Shown: in pieces, positions 9,749-19,244 of the stretch | Layout of the letters: each line of letters opens with the position of its first letter | How positions within the stretch are numbered: position 1 is the first letter of the stretch | Assembly: GCA_015654675.1 (NCBI GenBank) | Contig: JAATGM010000027.1 | Location: 1 to 64,000 of the forward strand | DNA length: 64,000 nucleotides | Source of the DNA: Planctomycetota bacterium | GTDB lineage: Bacteria > Planctomycetota > Phycisphaerae > UBA1845 > UTPLA1 | Direction: 5' to 3' | Position numbers and translations under genes: made by a program | The notes under the pieces: generated by a model | The model's database searches: none | Told to the model about the DNA's origin: nothing | What the model saw: only the letters and a program-made list of their open reading frames with translations

Positions 9749-9757
9749 CGGATTCGC

Positions 9758-11086
9758 ATGACACGACACCGCATCCTCTATCTCGCGCATCGGCTGCCCT
9801 ATCCGCCCGACAAAGGCGATCGCATTCGCTCGTGGCATGTCTTGTCGCACCTCGCGCGGCGGCACGACGTCTGGCTCGCATGTTTCGCCGACCAGCCGCC
9901 GCGACCGGAGCATGTGGCGGCCCTTGAACGCACCTGTCGCCGGGTGGCGATTGTTCCATTCGATCCGCGTCGTGCGAAGGTTCGCGCCGCGCTATCGCTC
10001 CTGACGGGGCGCAGCTTCAGCCGGGCGGCGTACGCCGATCCGTGGATGCGCGCCCTGCTCGCTCAATGGAGCGAGATGCAGCCATTTGACTCAGTCGTGG
10101 CCTTTTCGTCCGTCATGGCGCCCTACGCGTTGACGATTCCCGCCGCGAAGCGGATTCTCGACTATTGCGATTGCGACGGGGCAAAGTGGGCCGACTACGC
10201 CGCGCAGGCGCGTCCCCCGATCCGCTGGCTGTGGCGCCGCGAGGCCCGCCGACTTCGGGCTGAAGAACGCCGCTGGGCCGAGGCGGTCGACGCGACTGTG
10301 CTCATTACCGAGCGCGAGCGTTCCGAGCTTCAGAAGCCCGCTCGCCCGCCGCGCACGATCGCTGAAATACTCGACGCCGAACATCAAAAGCTGCGCGCCC
10401 GCTCGGTGGTAATCCCCAATGGCGTTCGAGTTCCAACGAACTCCGGCCCCCGCGCCGAAGCGCTCGGGCCGCTCGTCGGATTTGTCGGCGCGATGGACTA
10501 TCGCCCCAACGTCGAGGGCATCTGTTGGTTTGCTCGAAGCGTCTGGCCGCACGTTCGCGCCGGACGTCCCGATGCACGCCTGCTGATCATCGGCCGCGAC
10601 CCGACCCGCACGGTCCGCCGCCTGCATGGCACACATGGAATCGTGGTGACCGGCACCGTCCCGCGCGTGACCGACCTCCTGCACCAGGTTCGCGTCGGGA
10701 TCGCCCCGTTACAGATCGCTCGCGGCATCCCAAACAAGGTGCTCGAACTGCTTGCTGCCCGGAGACCGGTCATCGCCACGTCAGCCGTGGCCGCGTGCCT
10801 CGGTCGCGCCGCCACTTCCGCGCTACGCGTCGTGGATGATCCCAAAATGTTTGCCCACGAAGTCCTCACACTGCTCAACGACGACGCTGAGTGTTGTCGC
10901 GTCGCCGAAGCCGGACGGCGGTTCGTGCTGGCCCGCTACGCCTGGGAGCCGGGGCTCCGAGCATTCGAAGAACTTATTACTTCGCTCGAACGGCCGTCGG
11001 CCGCCCTCCCAACCGATCGACGCGCAGAAATTGCCGATGAACTGATCACTCCCGGCTCGACGCGCCAGTCACTGCTGGTTGGCTGA
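9758..11086 (+). CDS. XrtA-cluster-type family 4 glycosyltransferase
   Basis: A 442-residue GT-B glycosyltransferase. The N-terminal motif YPPDKGDRIRSWH (15-27) is the signature opening of the sugar-transferase subfamily associated with PEP-CTERM/EpsH1 loci (TIGR03087-like). The C-terminal donor-binding domain shows 'GFVGAMDYRPNVEGICWF' and 'GIAPLQIARGIPNKVLELLAARRPVIATS', with the E-rich family-4 loop. It is expected to add a sugar from an activated donor to the lipid-linked repeat unit at the cytoplasmic face. It follows the FemAB-like gene by nine bases and is followed after 45 bp by the GT-deacetylase fusion gene. Confidence 0.85.
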   Translation: MTRHRILYLAHRLPYPPDKGDRIRSWHVLSHLARRHDVWLACFADQPPRPEHVAALERTCRRVAIVPFDPRRAKVRAALSLLTGRSFSRAAYADPWMRALLAQWSEMQPFDSVVAFSSVMAPYALTIPAAKRILDYCDCDGAKWADYAAQARPPIRWLWRREARRLRAEERRWAEAVDATVLITERERSELQKPARPPRTIAEILDAEHQKLRARSVVIPNGVRVPTNSGPRAEALGPLVGFVGAMDYRPNVEGICWFARSVWPHVRAGRPDARLLIIGRDPTRTVRRLHGTHGIVVTGTVPRVTDLLHQVRVGIAPLQIARGIPNKVLELLAARRPVIATSAVAACLGRAATSALRVVDDPKMFAHEVLTLLNDDAECCRVAEAGRRFVLARYAWEPGLRAFEELITSLERPSAALPTDRRAEIADELITPGSTRQSLLVG

Positions 11087-11131
11087 GTCCCATCCATACC
11101 CCCTCGCGACCCGACCGATAAACATTCTGAG

Positions 11132-13474
11132 ATGCACCATCGCAATGTGCTGTTCATCACGAGCCGATTCCCACCGGTCGCATCGGTCGGAGCAGTCCGC
11201 GTCCGCAAGTTCTGCCGCTATCTCCCGGCCAACGGCTGGCAGCCGGTCGTCATCACCGGACCACTCGAATCGATCGGCGGAACGAACGAGTCAGTCTCGG
11301 CCGCTCGTGATGTACAATCGCTCGACAACCTCCCGGCTGGCATTGAAATCGTCCGCCTGCCCGCCGATTTGCAACGCTGGCCGCAACCGGCGACTGAGCG
11401 TTGGAGTCGACGATTCGGCCGCCTGACCGGCTGGGTGGGCGTCGATGCATCTCGCTGGATGGCCGGACTCGGATGGCGCGTCGAAGCCACATGGCGTGCG
11501 CTTTCCTTCCCCGATGTCGGAATCTGGCAGCGCCGAGCCGCGCTGGCGGCGGCCTCTGAGCTGCATCGGCGTCATCGCTTCGAAGCCATCTTTTCTTCCG
11601 CCATGCCGTTCAGCGATCATCTCATCGCCCTGGAAATCCAACGCCGCCTTCGCATCCCGTGGATAGCAGACTTCCGCGACCCGTGGATCGGTTACGTCCA
11701 TTCCGACACCCCAATGTCGCAACTTCAACGCCTTCGCGCTTGTCGCGCTGAAGCTCGCATCGTGAACGCCGCCGCACGCGTCGTTTCAATCGGCGAACTG
11801 ATGACCGCGCGCTTTCGAGAGAGGTATCCGCATCTCGCGGCAAGCAAGTTCGCGACGGTTCGAAACGGCTTCGACCCAGCCGATCAGCCACCGCCATCGA
11901 AGTCGACGCCCTCCAATACGCTCCGACTGCTTTACACCGGCTCGTTCTATGCTGGCCGCGGGCCATTGACGCTTTTCAGCGCGCTACGGGCGCTGCGTCG
12001 TCACGGTATCGACGTCCGACTTGCGTTGGCCGGGCGGGCCGGGCCCTTTGCCGACGCAATCCGCGAGGCATCCGCTGAAGGACTCGCAACATGGCATGGA
12101 CTCGTTCCACACCACGAATCGATGCGACTCATGAGCGAGTGCGACGTGCTCGTCGTGCTTCAGGACGATCGCCCCGGCACCGAGATCGACCTATCGGCCA
12201 AGACATACGAATACCTGGGCAGCGGCAAGCCGATCCTCGCGCTCGTCGGCGCGGACGGTGAGGCCGACCGCCTCCTTGGCCGCTTTGATGGCGTCTGGCG
12301 CTGTCCACCCTTCGACGAGAGTGCGGTACTCAATTCGATGCATGACATCGTGCACCGCTGGCGAACCGGACAACTCCGTGCCTCGCGGCCCGCTGACGAT
12401 CTGGCGATGCTGACGCGACCCTACCAGGCCCGACAACTCGCACAATTGCTCGACGACGTCACACAAACCCGACCGCGCCCGCCGCGGCCCGCCCGCGCCA
12501 GCCGCCAGGTCCGCGATTTACGGAACGTTGAAGCCCTGACCATCCTGGCCTACCACCGCGTGTCGGACGAAGCGAGCCCGCTGACCGACGGGCGATCGCT
12601 AACGCATTCAATTGGTGATTTTGAAAAGCAAATGGCCTACCTCGCCGACCGGTTTGAGCCCATGCGGCTCAGTGAGGCCATCGCCGCGCTGAAATTGGGA
12701 AAACCCCTGCGACGCGCGCTCGTCGTCACGTTCGACGATGGTTATGCCGAATCACTCCAGATCGCGGCGCCGATACTTCGCCGCTTCGGCATCCCCGCCA
12801 CACTCTGTATCACCACTGCCGTGGTCGACAACGGCGACCTGCTGTGGCGCGACAAGCTCAATTGGCTGCTGATGTCCGGCCACGCGGTTGCCGTGTGCGA
12901 TGCGATTAATGCGGCCTATCGAAAGCGCGGAATCGAGACGCAACCCGGTGAATCGGTCCTAGACCTGGCCCGCCGTCACTATCTGCACGAAGTCATCCAC
13001 CCACTGCTCGATGAATTAATGATCCGAGCCGGCACGAGCGCAGCGGACCTGGCCCGCAAGCTCAGGCCTTACGTCACGCGAGACGCCCTGCGATCCGCCG
13101 ATCCCGACTGGATCGAAATCGCGAACCATTCCCATACGCATCCGGTTCTCGCCGCTCTGGAGCCCGCGACTCAGCGAAACGAACTCGAGACTGCCAGCGA
13201 AATTCTCACAAGCATCATGGGCCGAATGCCCGAGGCGGTCGCGATTCCGTTCGGAATCAAAGCCGCCTACTCGCCCGAGACGATCGACCTCATCCGCGAG
13301 ACCGGGCACGCCGCAGCGCTCGACCTGCGCCGTCGGCCCAATCGCGCCGGCGTTTCGCCCCTCGAACTCAGCCGGATTCCGGCCCCGATCGGCGATATCG
13401 CAGCTCTGATCCGGGCCATCGATCGTCGTGAAGCGCGGCCGAAACACCCCAAGCGGAGTCTCATCAATGCCTGA
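11132..13474 (+). CDS. Glycosyltransferase family 4 fused to a polysaccharide deacetylase
   Basis: This 780-residue protein has two enzymes in one chain. Residues 1 to about 430 form a GT-B glycosyltransferase: an N-terminal 'LFITSRFPPVASVGAVR' loop, a 'WIADFRDPWI' acceptor-side motif and a donor-site 'KTYEYLGSGKPILAL'. Residues from about 465 to the end are a NodB-type carbohydrate esterase: 'ILAYHRV', metal and catalytic 'TFDDGY' near 534-538, and an 'NHSHTHP' metal-binding motif near 664-670. A combined transferase and de-N-acetylase is unusual; deacetylases in these loci are normally separate. It suggests that one sugar is added and then deacetylated, or that two neighbouring cytoplasmic steps are coupled. 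The next start codon overlaps its end by eight bases. Confidence 0.85.
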   Translation: MHHRNVLFITSRFPPVASVGAVRVRKFCRYLPANGWQPVVITGPLESIGGTNESVSAARDVQSLDNLPAGIEIVRLPADLQRWPQPATERWSRRFGRLTGWVGVDASRWMAGLGWRVEATWRALSFPDVGIWQRRAALAAASELHRRHRFEAIFSSAMPFSDHLIALEIQRRLRIPWIADFRDPWIGYVHSDTPMSQLQRLRACRAEARIVNAAARVVSIGELMTARFRERYPHLAASKFATVRNGFDPADQPPPSKSTPSNTLRLLYTGSFYAGRGPLTLFSALRALRRHGIDVRLALAGRAGPFADAIREASAEGLATWHGLVPHHESMRLMSECDVLVVLQDDRPGTEIDLSAKTYEYLGSGKPILALVGADGEADRLLGRFDGVWRCPPFDESAVLNSMHDIVHRWRTGQLRASRPADDLAMLTRPYQARQLAQLLDDVTQTRPRPPRPARASRQVRDLRNVEALTILAYHRVSDEASPLTDGRSLTHSIGDFEKQMAYLADRFEPMRLSEAIAALKLGKPLRRALVVTFDDGYAESLQIAAPILRRFGIPATLCITTAVVDNGDLLWRDKLNWLLMSGHAVAVCDAINAAYRKRGIETQPGESVLDLARRHYLHEVIHPLLDELMIRAGTSAADLARKLRPYVTRDALRSADPDWIEIANHSHTHPVLAALEPATQRNELETASEILTSIMGRMPEAVAIPFGIKAAYSPETIDLIRETGHAAALDLRRRPNRAGVSPLELSRIPAPIGDIAALIRAIDRREARPKHPKRSLINA

Positions 13475-14438
13475 TCGGCAACGATTGATCATTCCGCCCT
13501 TTGTCGGCGAGTTCGGCTGGGAGCTGATGAACTGGCAGGCACGCGTCCGCAGTATCGTCCGCGATTCCAGCGGCGCCGACATTACCCTCGCGATCGCGGA
13601 GGGCCATGAACCGCTTTACGCCGATCTTGCTTCACGACCAAATGTGCGAACGACGAGCATCACACTCGCCGACATCGCCGGCCACCCAAGTGAAGACCAT
13701 CGCATCGACGCCAACGGCATTCGTGTTGATTGCGAATCACTTAAGCAATCAATCGTCTCCGCCCTCGCGAGGCATGGCGTTCAACCCGACGACGCGATGA
13801 TCCTGTGGCCCGATTTCCGAGGCGCCCTCATCCCCACGAGTGCGCCGCATCAGGCATTTGTCCGCCTGGGCATACAGCAACCGGCCTCGATCGACGTGCT
13901 CCTCGTTCCACGATCTCGCGCCAGCGCCTACGAGCGAAATCAATCAGAAGACTGGTGGACCGCACTCGCCGAGCGACTCCGCGACTGCGATCTGGCAGTC
14001 GATGTCTACACCCCGCCGCTTGAAAACGCGATCGCCCAGCTCCGCGCCGCGCGGCTCGCGGCCGGCGGCTCCACCGGCGGGCTGCACCTGGCAAGTCTGT
14101 GCGGTTGCCCGCACGTCGTCTGGGGCCCGGGCCGCGCCGAACGCTGGACGAGCATTCAAATGACCAACCGCCAGCGCTATGAAACGATCTGGAACCCGCT
14201 CGGCACGCGCGTGAAATATCACGAACTTGGCTGGAAGCCGTCCATCGATCAGGCCGCCTCCGCGATCCTTCGCGGCTTCAACTCCATCGCCATCGGGATG
14301 GGCCCGCCCGCGCAGGTGCCGCTCGACCGATTTCGCTGGCGCACCCGCCGGAGTCTGGCAGGACTCTGGGCCCGAAACGCAACCGACGGTCGCACGCCGT
14401 GGCGCGTCCGCGAACTGCTCCGCGAGGCGACCAGTTGA
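13467..14438 (+). CDS. GT9/heptosyltransferase-like protein
   Basis: A 323-residue protein starting at the ATG that overlaps the previous stop codon (13467-13474), which suggests translational coupling. The opening 'PPFVGEFGWELMNWQARVR' and the C-terminal 'GGSTGGLHLASLCGCPHVVWGP' resemble the nucleotide-sugar-binding half of GT-B family 9 enzymes (heptosyltransferases), where a G-(S/P)-(T/D)-(S/T)-G-x-x-H-(L/I)-A motif is diagnostic. The rest is divergent and I cannot name the donor or acceptor. Its place between two glycosyltransferase genes supports a role in assembling the same polymer. It could also be a non-catalytic GT-like protein. Confidence 0.6.
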   Translation: MPDRQRLIIPPFVGEFGWELMNWQARVRSIVRDSSGADITLAIAEGHEPLYADLASRPNVRTTSITLADIAGHPSEDHRIDANGIRVDCESLKQSIVSALARHGVQPDDAMILWPDFRGALIPTSAPHQAFVRLGIQQPASIDVLLVPRSRASAYERNQSEDWWTALAERLRDCDLAVDVYTPPLENAIAQLRAARLAAGGSTGGLHLASLCGCPHVVWGPGRAERWTSIQMTNRQRYETIWNPLGTRVKYHELGWKPSIDQAASAILRGFNSIAIGMGPPAQVPLDRFRWRTRRSLAGLWARNATDGRTPWRVRELLREATS

Positions 14439-15797
14439 ATGCCTGCTCGCCGCGTTCTGATCGTTGCCTACGATTTTCCGCCTGCCGGCGGAAGCGGCGT
14501 CCAACGTGCCCTTAAGCTCGCGCGCTATCTCCCGGAGTCCGGCTGGCGCCCGACGATCCTGTGTTGCGGTCACGATCGACTGGCCCTTCGCGATGAGTCA
14601 CTTCTGGATGATCTTCCGAGTCATGCTGACATCGTTCGATTGAATGGCTGGGAGCCGCCCGGCCTCACCAAGACGTTCGTAGAAGCCGTTGGATTCCAAT
14701 CTGACGTGCTGCATCAGGCCGTCGATTGGCGAACCAACAAAATCGTCGCCAAACTCGGCCTGCCTGAGCCGCAACTGCTCTGGTCGCTGTCCGCATGCCG
14801 CGCAGCAATCGAATTCATTCGCAGCCGGCAGATCGAAGCCATCATCACAACCGGACCGCCGCACTCGGTTCACATGGTGGGGCGACGTATCCAAAAGCGC
14901 CTGGGAACCCCCTGGATCGCCGACCTCCGCGACCCGATCATATCCAACTTCACCTACAGCCCGGCCAATCGACTCGCAGACTCATTTTGGCGGAATCTCG
15001 AATCCTCCATCATCCGACGCGCCGATCGAATCGTCGTGACCTGCGACGATTTGGCAAAGGATCTCGGCAGTCGTTACCCGTCTCTGGGGGGACACGTAAC
15101 CAGGACAATTACCAATGGTTGGGACCCGGCCGATTTCCCAATGCTCCCGAACCAACGCACTGCCACGTCAACCTTCACACTTACCTACGTCGGAGCGTTC
15201 TACCGCGATCAATCGATTCAGCCCTTTCTCGAAGCATTCCGCCGGCTTCTGGCACTCCGCCCTGACCTTCGCCCGTCCCTTCGCCTCAATCACGTTGGGA
15301 CACTCTCCCGCGAACAGACCCGCCTGCTGCGCCCAACCGATGACGAATCCCTCATCCGCCGCGGCTACGCCGGCCATCACACGGCAATCGCGGCGATGCG
15401 CGCCGCCGATGCCCTGCTGCTCACCGTCCCATCCAGCCCGGGTGGTAAGCTTTGCATACCCGCGAAGACGTTTGAATATCTGGCAACCGACCGCCCCATC
15501 CTCGCCTACGCACACCCCAATTCGCACCTTGCCCAATTGCTCACCCGCGCGGGCGGTGTCACGCTAATGCCCGACTGCCGACCCGAAACGATCGCCGGCG
15601 CGATCGAGACGCTCGCGGATAGCGCCGTTGCCAACCAGCCATCCATCCGCCGCTGCCAGACCGTGCTGCGAGAAACCAGCCGGCCGATACTGGCCGCGCG
15701 GTATGCCGACCTCCTTGACCAGGCGACCGGCCTGCCCAGGCCCCTGAACGCCGGCAGCCCCGCGCAATTCTGGCAGGCGCCCCGCGCCACCGCATAG
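14439..15797 (+). CDS. Glycosyltransferase family 4
   Basis: A 452-residue GT-B glycosyltransferase beginning directly after the previous stop codon. The N-terminal 'DFPPAGGSGVQRALKLARYL' loop, the central 'TPWIADLRDP' motif and the C-terminal 'CIPAKTFEYLATDRPILAY' donor-site block resemble the GT half of the fusion protein encoded at 11132-13474. The two are therefore probably paralogues that diverged within the cluster. It would act in the cytoplasm on the lipid-linked repeat unit. There is no membrane segment or signal peptide. Confidence 0.85.
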   Translation: MPARRVLIVAYDFPPAGGSGVQRALKLARYLPESGWRPTILCCGHDRLALRDESLLDDLPSHADIVRLNGWEPPGLTKTFVEAVGFQSDVLHQAVDWRTNKIVAKLGLPEPQLLWSLSACRAAIEFIRSRQIEAIITTGPPHSVHMVGRRIQKRLGTPWIADLRDPIISNFTYSPANRLADSFWRNLESSIIRRADRIVVTCDDLAKDLGSRYPSLGGHVTRTITNGWDPADFPMLPNQRTATSTFTLTYVGAFYRDQSIQPFLEAFRRLLALRPDLRPSLRLNHVGTLSREQTRLLRPTDDESLIRRGYAGHHTAIAAMRAADALLLTVPSSPGGKLCIPAKTFEYLATDRPILAYAHPNSHLAQLLTRAGGVTLMPDCRPETIAGAIETLADSAVANQPSIRRCQTVLRETSRPILAARYADLLDQATGLPRPLNAGSPAQFWQAPRATA

Positions 15798-15872
15798 CCT
15801 CGTTTCGCTCGACCCATCCCCGCGTCACCGCCGATGCCAATCCATTGATCGCGCATACGCGCGAGGATTGCC

Positions 15873-17288
15873 ATGCGCTTCGCCATCTACATTTCACTCC
15901 TGATCGCCCTGATCCCCCTCTGCCTTATCCGCCCGTTCTTCGGGCTGTGCGTCTATTACGTCGTTTCGCTCATGCAACCCAAGTACCTCTGCTGGCGACC
16001 CGACTTTCAAGACGCCATCCTGGTCGGCGTGCCCATGATCGTGGGGGCCATCGCCTTTGGCGTCCGTCGAAAACTCATCGTTCCCAAGCTCAGCCCCGTC
16101 ACCGGCCGGGTGATCGGAATTGAACATCGACTGACCCGCAACGCCTTGGTCGAGCCCTCGTTGCTGCTCGTCGTGCTGGCCGTGCTACTGGGCTACGTAG
16201 CGCTGACCCGCTTCCTGGTCGAATTTCCCTCCGCGCTCTCCGCCGAGTCTTTCAACCGCCTGCTCAAGATGTCGCTCGTACTCGCTCTGGTAACGGGTCT
16301 CGCATCCGATGTCCGCCGCCTCAAGCTACTCTACGCCGTCGTCGCCCTTGCGGTCGCATTCTGGGCCATCAAAGGCGGCATTCGCGTGCTCATGCTCGGG
16401 CCGCATCAGACCTACGGCTACAACTACGACAACAACTTCTTCGCCCTCACTTCGGTCATGGCCCTGCCGATGGTCTTCTACTTCGGCATGTCGCTTCCGA
16501 AGTCCCGCCTGCGAATCGTCTTCCTCGTCTTCAGTGGCCTGATTTGTCTCGCGATCATCTGCTCGCAATCGCGCGCCGGCTTCCTCGCCATGACAGTCGT
16601 CCTGTTCTGCTTCGCCTGGACCAGCCGGCATCGCTTCAAAGCCGTGGCCGGCCTGTCCATCCTGGTCGCGGCCGCGTTGTTTGCATCCGGCGCGGAGATT
16701 CAGCACCGCATTAAATCTATCGTGAACTACGAATCCGACATCTCGGCCCGCAGCCGATTCGCGACGTGGGACTCGGCCCTGACCGTGCTCTCCGAGCATC
16801 CGCTGATCGGCTGCGGATTCTCAAACTTCGAACGCGCGGTGCACAAGATCACCGGCGGCCGCAAAGCCGCCCACAACATCTGGCTGAGCAACCTCGCCGA
16901 GCTGGGGCTCATCGGATACCCGATCTGGATCGCATTTTTCATCGGCGGCAGCGGAATGGCCTGGATGCTTATGCGTTTCGGACGCCGTTGCCCGCCCGAA
17001 TTGCGCTGGTCCTACTACCTCGCGCGCGGCCTGTTCCTCTCTCTCGTGGCCTATGCCATTCACGGGCTGTTTCACAACGAAGAATATCTCGACCTCTCCT
17101 TCGCGATCACTGGCCTGATCATCGCGCTACGCGTCACGGTCAACCGCGAGATTCGACAACGCCGCCTCGCGGCCAGCGCCGCCGGGCCATCCGCCCCGAT
17201 CGCGCCGCCGACTGCCGCATCGAGACTACCAAAGCTGGTACTCGGTGCTCCGCCGCGCGGACGCATGCAATCACTCGTAACCAGCTGA
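15873..17288 (+). CDS. O-antigen ligase/Wzy-like membrane protein, XrtA-associated type
   Basis: A 471-residue integral membrane protein with about ten to twelve hydrophobic segments. The opening 'LIPLCLIRPFFGLCVYYVVSLMQPKYLCW' layout matches the putative O-glycosylation ligase subfamily linked to exosortase A (TIGR03097-like). The larger periplasmic loop with 'LTVLSEHPLIGCGFSNF' and 'AAHNIWLSNLAELGLIGY' matches the Wzy_C/O-antigen ligase domain, whose conserved H-N segment is part of the active region. The start ATG follows GAGGA seven bases upstream. In the cluster it would polymerise repeat units or ligate the glycan at the periplasmic face. Confidence 0.85.
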   Translation: MRFAIYISLLIALIPLCLIRPFFGLCVYYVVSLMQPKYLCWRPDFQDAILVGVPMIVGAIAFGVRRKLIVPKLSPVTGRVIGIEHRLTRNALVEPSLLLVVLAVLLGYVALTRFLVEFPSALSAESFNRLLKMSLVLALVTGLASDVRRLKLLYAVVALAVAFWAIKGGIRVLMLGPHQTYGYNYDNNFFALTSVMALPMVFYFGMSLPKSRLRIVFLVFSGLICLAIICSQSRAGFLAMTVVLFCFAWTSRHRFKAVAGLSILVAAALFASGAEIQHRIKSIVNYESDISARSRFATWDSALTVLSEHPLIGCGFSNFERAVHKITGGRKAAHNIWLSNLAELGLIGYPIWIAFFIGGSGMAWMLMRFGRRCPPELRWSYYLARGLFLSLVAYAIHGLFHNEEYLDLSFAITGLIIALRVTVNREIRQRRLAASAAGPSAPIAPPTAASRLPKLVLGAPPRGRMQSLVTS

Positions 17289-17298
17289 CCCGAATCCA

Positions 17299-18495
17299 AT
17301 GAACCTCGCCGACGCCATCGCAACCCACGTCCGCTGTCCGCACGATCGCTCGCCGCTCGCGCTTCGCAACCCGCCCGACCGCCTGCCGACCTGGCGCTGC
17401 CCGACCTGTCTGCGATCATGGCGGCTCGCCGAAGAGACCCTGGAACTCACTTCGCGCTCGTCGCATCACGATTCGCCGACCGCATCGCTCACGTATCGAA
17501 CAGAAGCCGCGACCGGCCAACCCGAAATATCAATCGTTCTCCCCGCCCTCAACGAGGCCGACGCCCTGCCGCTGCTCGTCGAACGCATCGAACACGCGCT
17601 GCCGCGCGAACGCATCGAACTCATCTTCGTGGACGACGGCAGCGACGACGCCACCTGGGCAGTCATCCGCGCCCTCGTTGCCACGCGCCCCGACTGGCAG
17701 GCCCTGCGCCTGGCGCGCCGCTTCGGGCATCAGGCGGCTTTACTCGCGGGGCTTCGCGCTGCCCGCGGCCGTGCCGTCATCAGCATGGACTCTGACGGCC
17801 AGCACCCGCCCGAACTGCTCGCCGAACTGGTCGATCGCTGGCGAAATGGCGCTCGCGTTGTCCAGACCGTTCGCACTGCCGATTCCAACGAGTCGTCACT
17901 CAAGCGAATCAGCTCGAATGGCTTCTATCTCTTGTTCTCCACCATTTGTGATTCGCCCATTCACCGCGGCGCCGCCGACTTCCGCCTGCTCGATCGCCGC
18001 GTCGTCGACGCCATTCTCGAGGCCGCCAACCCCGCACCGTTCCTGCGTGGACTTGTCCCCTGGCTGGGCTTCGAAACACAATTCGTCAACTATCACCCCG
18101 ACTCGCGCATCGCAGGGCAAACCAAATACTCAATCCGCCGCATGCTCCGACTCGCGGCACACGGCGTCTTCAGCTTCTCCGTCTTCCCGCTCCGCATCGC
18201 GACATGGATCGGCCTGGTGCTCGGTGCACTCGCCCTGCTCGACTTCGCCTACATCCTGACCATCGCGTGGACCGATCCCGCCGCAGTCCCCGGCTGGGCC
18301 TCGACCACCGGCCTTGTCGCCCTGCTCGGCGCGGTCCAACTCTTCACGATCGGCATGCTCGGCGAGTACGTCGGGCGAACCTATATGGCCGTTCTCCATC
18401 GCCCCCCCTATGTGGTCGCCGAAACCGCGCTGGGCGACGAACATCCGCCGCTTACGCGAGCGCCGCTGCATTCACGAATGGCATTCACGGACTAG
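17299..18495 (+). CDS. Family 2 glycosyltransferase (DPMS/GtrB-like) with N-terminal zinc-ribbon-like segment
   Basis: A 398-residue protein. Residues 10-40 contain C13, H15, C34 and C37 in a CxH...CxxC arrangement resembling a small zinc ribbon of the Trm112/UPF0434 kind. Residues from about 75 form a GT-A family 2 domain: 'ISIVLPALNEADALP', 'FVDDGSDD', 'MDSDGQHPPELL' (DXD-type). Two C-terminal membrane helices follow (about 290-350), ending in 'IGMLGEYVGRTY', typical of dolichyl- or undecaprenyl-phosphate sugar transferases (GtrB/DPM1-like). It would charge a lipid phosphate with a sugar. The fused metal-binding segment is unusual. It lies 10 bp after the ligase-like gene. Confidence 0.85.
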   Translation: MNLADAIATHVRCPHDRSPLALRNPPDRLPTWRCPTCLRSWRLAEETLELTSRSSHHDSPTASLTYRTEAATGQPEISIVLPALNEADALPLLVERIEHALPRERIELIFVDDGSDDATWAVIRALVATRPDWQALRLARRFGHQAALLAGLRAARGRAVISMDSDGQHPPELLAELVDRWRNGARVVQTVRTADSNESSLKRISSNGFYLLFSTICDSPIHRGAADFRLLDRRVVDAILEAANPAPFLRGLVPWLGFETQFVNYHPDSRIAGQTKYSIRRMLRLAAHGVFSFSVFPLRIATWIGLVLGALALLDFAYILTIAWTDPAAVPGWASTTGLVALLGAVQLFTIGMLGEYVGRTYMAVLHRPPYVVAETALGDEHPPLTRAPLHSRMAFTD

Positions 18496-18499
18496 TTGC

Positions 18500-19201
18500 A
18501 TGCCCGCCGCAACCGCCATCGCCGACGACCGCACGCGCTTTTACGACACGATCGCCGACGACTTCGACTCGATCATGAACACCTACGATCTCCGCCGCCG
18601 CGTGGAGATCGTCTTCGATGAGTTGCTCTCCGGCGTCGACCTTCGCGGCCGGCGCGTGCTCGACGCGGGTTGCGGGACGGGCCCATTCTCCGTTGAAGCC
18701 AATCGCCGCGGCGCGCGCGTCACCAGTCTCGACATCGGAGCGCGACTGCTCGCCATCACCCGTCGCAAGTGCGCCACAAGCTGCATCCAAGCCTCGGCCG
18801 ACGCCATTGCGATCGAGGACGCCAGCTTCGACGTCGTCATCTCATCCGAGTGCATTGAACACACACCCTACCCGCGCGCAACCGTCGCAGAATTGATTCG
18901 CGTCTGCCGCCCGGGCGGCAGAGTGGTCATCACCTGCCCGAATCGCACCTGGCATTGGGCCATCGTCCTCGCCAATCGTCTCGGTGTTCGCCCCTACGAA
19001 GGGCTAGAAAACTGGCCCGCGACGCACGAACTGGCCGACTGGGTTCGAGCCGGCGGTGCCCGTGTCCACCGCCATATCGGTTTCCACCTTGTGCCGTTTG
19101 TTTTCGGCCGACTCAACCCCGTGCTTCGCCCGCTGGACCGGCTGGGCGGCTCCATACTCCGCCTGTTCGTCAACCAAGCCATTCTCGCCGAGCGGCCCTG
19201 A
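18500..19201 (+). CDS. Class I SAM-dependent methyltransferase
   Basis: A 233-residue methyltransferase. I choose the ATG at 18500, four bases after the preceding stop, although the frame stays open upstream into that gene. SAM-binding motif I is 'VLDAGCGTGPFSVEA' (near residue 53); the acidic end of strand 2 is 'TSLDIGARLL'; a motif II-like 'DVVISSECIEHTPYP' and a 'PGGRVVITCPNRTWHW' segment follow. This is the Methyltransf_11/25 type seen in polysaccharide and lipid modification. In this cluster it may methylate a sugar or end-cap the glycan. The substrate cannot be read from sequence. Confidence 0.8.
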   Translation: MPAATAIADDRTRFYDTIADDFDSIMNTYDLRRRVEIVFDELLSGVDLRGRRVLDAGCGTGPFSVEANRRGARVTSLDIGARLLAITRRKCATSCIQASADAIAIEDASFDVVISSECIEHTPYPRATVAELIRVCRPGGRVVITCPNRTWHWAIVLANRLGVRPYEGLENWPATHELADWVRAGGARVHRHIGFHLVPFVFGRLNPVLRPLDRLGGSILRLFVNQAILAERP

Positions 19202-19244
19202 CCTTTTCTCAGCAGCCGCGGCACTTTTTGCCGACGCATCCAGC

